Under the pieces are notes generated by a model, which had not been told where the DNA came from, did no database searches, and worked only from the letters and a program-made list of their open reading frames with translations. From Merdicola sp905200315 (GTDB lineage Bacteria; Bacillota; Clostridia; TANB77; CAG-508), in contig CABPZP010000014.1 of assembly GCA_902461935.1 (NCBI GenBank), positions 1 to 42,542 on the forward strand: a DNA stretch of 42,542 nt. The letters are read 5' to 3'. A program made the translations under genes and the position numbers. This document shows positions 40,830 to 42,542 of this stretch, in pieces (the first letter of the stretch is position 1; each line of letters opens with the position of its first letter).

Positions 40830-40848
40830 TAGTTTATAGATAAAAAAA

Positions 40849-40874
40849 ACAAAAAAGCTTAATAGCTTTTTTGT
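40849..40874 (-). terminator. Terminator of the GH25 gene
   Basis: ACAAAAAAGCT (40849-40859) and AGCTTTTTTGT (40864-40874) form an 11-bp stem with a 4-nt loop, starting right at the stop codon; TTTTTTTT follows on the minus strand. Confidence 0.9.
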
Positions 40875-40875
40875 T

Positions 40876-42542
40876 TTACATTCCATAAAATATATTGCAA
40901 TCTACGTTACCATTTATTCCTGGTATTCTTCCAGAACTTGAATACTGCCAAATATTGTATCTTCCACTATATGTACATACGTCATTGTATTGTGCAACCC
41001 ATACAACATAATCATTTTCTAATTGTCTCATGTCTATATAATTTGTTAAAAAGTTTTTATTTCCATATATTCCTGCCCTATATCCTCTTGATTGAATAAT
41101 TGAACAGAATGTTTTTGCCATTTCTGTATTTATTCCTCTTAGATTTGCATTTTCTTGAGATTTTTCTTCAATATCAAAGAATATTGGTAAATCTAATTTT
41201 CTGCCATTTAGCCAATCTAAAGTTTTATTAGCAATATTTATTGCAGATTCTACACTTGTTCCATAATTATATACGTATATTCCTACAGGAATATTGTACT
41301 TAATACAATTATTATAATATGTATCAAAATATCTGTCATAACTTTCTTGAGTATCACCTTTCCATCCAATTCTAAGTATTGCATAACTTATATAATTTTT
41401 AGCTTCATTCCATGCGATATTTCCTTGATGAGTAGATACATCAATTCCAAAACTTCTAGATATTCTTAGAGATTTATTTATACTTGCATAAACCTTTCCT
41501 TCATTAGAAACAAACTGAATTTCTACAGTATAGCTTCCTTGATTTAAATCTTTCGTACTTAATGTAAATTCAAAGCCAGGTTTTGGATTTTCTTTTGCCG
41601 TACCATATCCTTTAATAGCATTTATTACATCATTTCTTTCAAATCTAGTTATTTCTGGTGAAATTAAACTTCCATTTAAGAAAACTTTAATTTGTGAGTT
41701 CTCAGTTTGTGCCATTGCCCAACCACCAAAAGATATATTATTACCGCTTGTAGCTATTCCTGAAGGATAATCCAAATATATTTTTCCTTTATCATCTGAA
41801 TAAAATACTATTTCACTTTCTTTTAAAGTTAGTTCAGTATTTTTTGAATCTACTACAGCTAATTTTACTTTATGACTAATTCCTTTTGCATAATTTGATA
41901 TATCTAAATATACCTTATAACCTGGTGTTGGATTATAATCTTTTCCTCCATATCCTGATATTGCATTTAATACGTCTTGTCTTTCAAATCTCTGTATTTG
42001 AATATTTTTTTCTTCATTATCTATATATAATTTTAGAGATGATTTTTTGTCATTGCTTAAATACCAGCCATTTATATTTAGAGTATTTCCCTCTATATAA
42101 TTAGACATTCCAGAGTCTACATACATTCTTGCTTTTGTTCTACTATCTATTATCGTATCTTGTTCTTTTACAAATATAGACATTTCATTTCCATCAAAAA
42201 TTTCAATTCTTAACTTATGTTTTCCATATGATACATTTTCTAAATTTAATTTTGCTATAAATCCTGGTTTTGGATTTGATGCTTTTCCTCCATATCCTGA
42301 TATTGCATTTAATACGTCTTCTCTTGCCACTCTTGTAATCTCTGCCTTCGCATCATTTCCATCTATATATATTTTTAATTTTGCATTACTATCGTTACAT
42401 AAATACCATCCTAATATATTGAACTCTTTTCCTGTTATGTAACTAGGAATTGTTGTATCTAACCACATTCTTGATTTTGTTCTACTATCTATTGTTACTG
42501 CTTTTTCTATTTTTTGCAACTCTATTCCATTTCCATCTAGTA
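40876..42542 (-). CDS. Modular repeat protein with GH25 lysozyme domain (5' end outside window)
   Basis: Partial: the frame stays open to the last base (LDGNGIELQKIEK precedes the first in-window start-like codon), so the N-terminus and further repeats lie beyond the window. Visible are three modules of the same ~114-residue family as in the M14 protein (RMWLD, LGWYLCND, DVLNAISGYGG, NPKPGF; RMYVD...; KIYLD...). The C-terminal ~190 residues are a GH25 muramidase: FGIDVSTHQGNIAWNEAK, YAILRIGWKG, PIFFDIEEKS with the Asp-x-Glu pair, and VVWVAQYN...YNIWQYSSSG. It should cut the glycan strands of peptidoglycan. Its signal peptide is not visible. Confidence 0.92.
   Translation of the reverse strand, partial: LDGNGIELQKIEKAVTIDSRTKSRMWLDTTIPSYITGKEFNILGWYLCNDSNAKLKIYIDGNDAKAEITRVAREDVLNAISGYGGKASNPKPGFIAKLNLENVSYGKHKLRIEIFDGNEMSIFVKEQDTIIDSRTKARMYVDSGMSNYIEGNTLNINGWYLSNDKKSSLKLYIDNEEKNIQIQRFERQDVLNAISGYGGKDYNPTPGYKVYLDISNYAKGISHKVKLAVVDSKNTELTLKESEIVFYSDDKGKIYLDYPSGIATSGNNISFGGWAMAQTENSQIKVFLNGSLISPEITRFERNDVINAIKGYGTAKENPKPGFEFTLSTKDLNQGSYTVEIQFVSNEGKVYASINKSLRISRSFGIDVSTHQGNIAWNEAKNYISYAILRIGWKGDTQESYDRYFDTYYNNCIKYNIPVGIYVYNYGTSVESAINIANKTLDWLNGRKLDLPIFFDIEEKSQENANLRGINTEMAKTFCSIIQSRGYRAGIYGNKNFLTNYIDMRQLENDYVVWVAQYNDVCTYSGRYNIWQYSSSGRIPGINGNVDCNIFYGM
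41460..42542 (-). repeat. Coding repeats of the ~114-residue module in the GH25 gene
   Basis: Three visible modules, continuing off the window. They share the DVLNAIsGYGG and NPKPGF core with the M14 gene but are more diverged between themselves, indicating an older duplication than in the neighbouring gene. Confidence 0.75.

Noticed and set aside
40782..40886. Longer N-terminus for the M14 repeat protein from an ATG at 40886
   Set aside because: These 35 codons run through a terminator and promoter, whereas the ATG at 40781 has an SD and a signal peptide.

Overview
The window is about 42.5 kb of very AT-rich DNA. Almost every gene lies on the minus strand and has a Gram-positive Shine-Dalgarno (SD) site. 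A complete spoIIIAA-AH sporulation operon, a sortase with an LPXTG substrate, rpsO-pnp and a cohesin/dockerin pair point to a spore-forming, low-GC member of the Clostridia, probably an uncultured gut-type lineage. Genus cannot be told from sequence alone. Three genes carry single-base frameshifts, so assembly indels must be kept in mind.

Layout, left to right. 1-960: a decaying tandem array of GC-rich hairpin elements around a small XRE-type regulator gene. 961-3584: rpsO-pnp. 3729-4448: two small unknown genes, one frameshifted in a poly-A run. 4581-5738: a FucO-type iron alcohol dehydrogenase. 5796-6527: a type III toxin-antitoxin locus, made of a promoter, a 37-bp tandem-repeat ToxI RNA, a terminator and a ToxN/AbiQ toxin. 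6535-8216: a phosphofructokinase with unusual donor-site residues, then trmL. 8286-10859: an ABC-2 exporter. 10937-16790: the spoIIIA operon, interrupted after spoIIIAA by a repetitive coiled-coil gene with its own promoter, and with a frameshift in spoIIIAD.

16948-21903 is the most interesting part. A tight three-gene operon encodes a sortase, an LPXTG-anchored cohesin-like protein and a 1037-residue dockerin-bearing secreted protein. Its sigma-A promoter (TTGACA-N17-TAAAAT) contains one copy of a palindromic operator AACCT-N5-AGGTT in the spacer and a second copy 30 bp downstream. A divergent small XRE regulator, apparently starting at a rare ATT or ATC codon, is the natural candidate repressor. 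Together this looks like a minimal, regulated, wall-anchored cohesin-dockerin surface assembly.

21950-24356: yebC and an AbiEi/AbiEii (type IV) toxin-antitoxin pair with a palindromic operator over a near-perfect promoter. 24697-27116: copZ-copA copper export. 27183-30240: ruvB, a polytopic membrane protein and queH. 30324-37879: dTDP-L-rhamnose synthesis (rmlD-A, rmlC, rmlB) mixed with polytopic GT-C-like membrane proteins, a polyprenyl-phosphate glycosyltransferase and a GtrA flippase. 37893 to the end: two large secreted proteins built from the same roughly 114-residue module, one ending in an M14 peptidase and the other in a GH25 muramidase. These are probably cell-wall hydrolases that bind the wall or its rhamnose-containing polymer through the modules.

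No rRNA, tRNA, CRISPR array or insertion-sequence transposase was seen.
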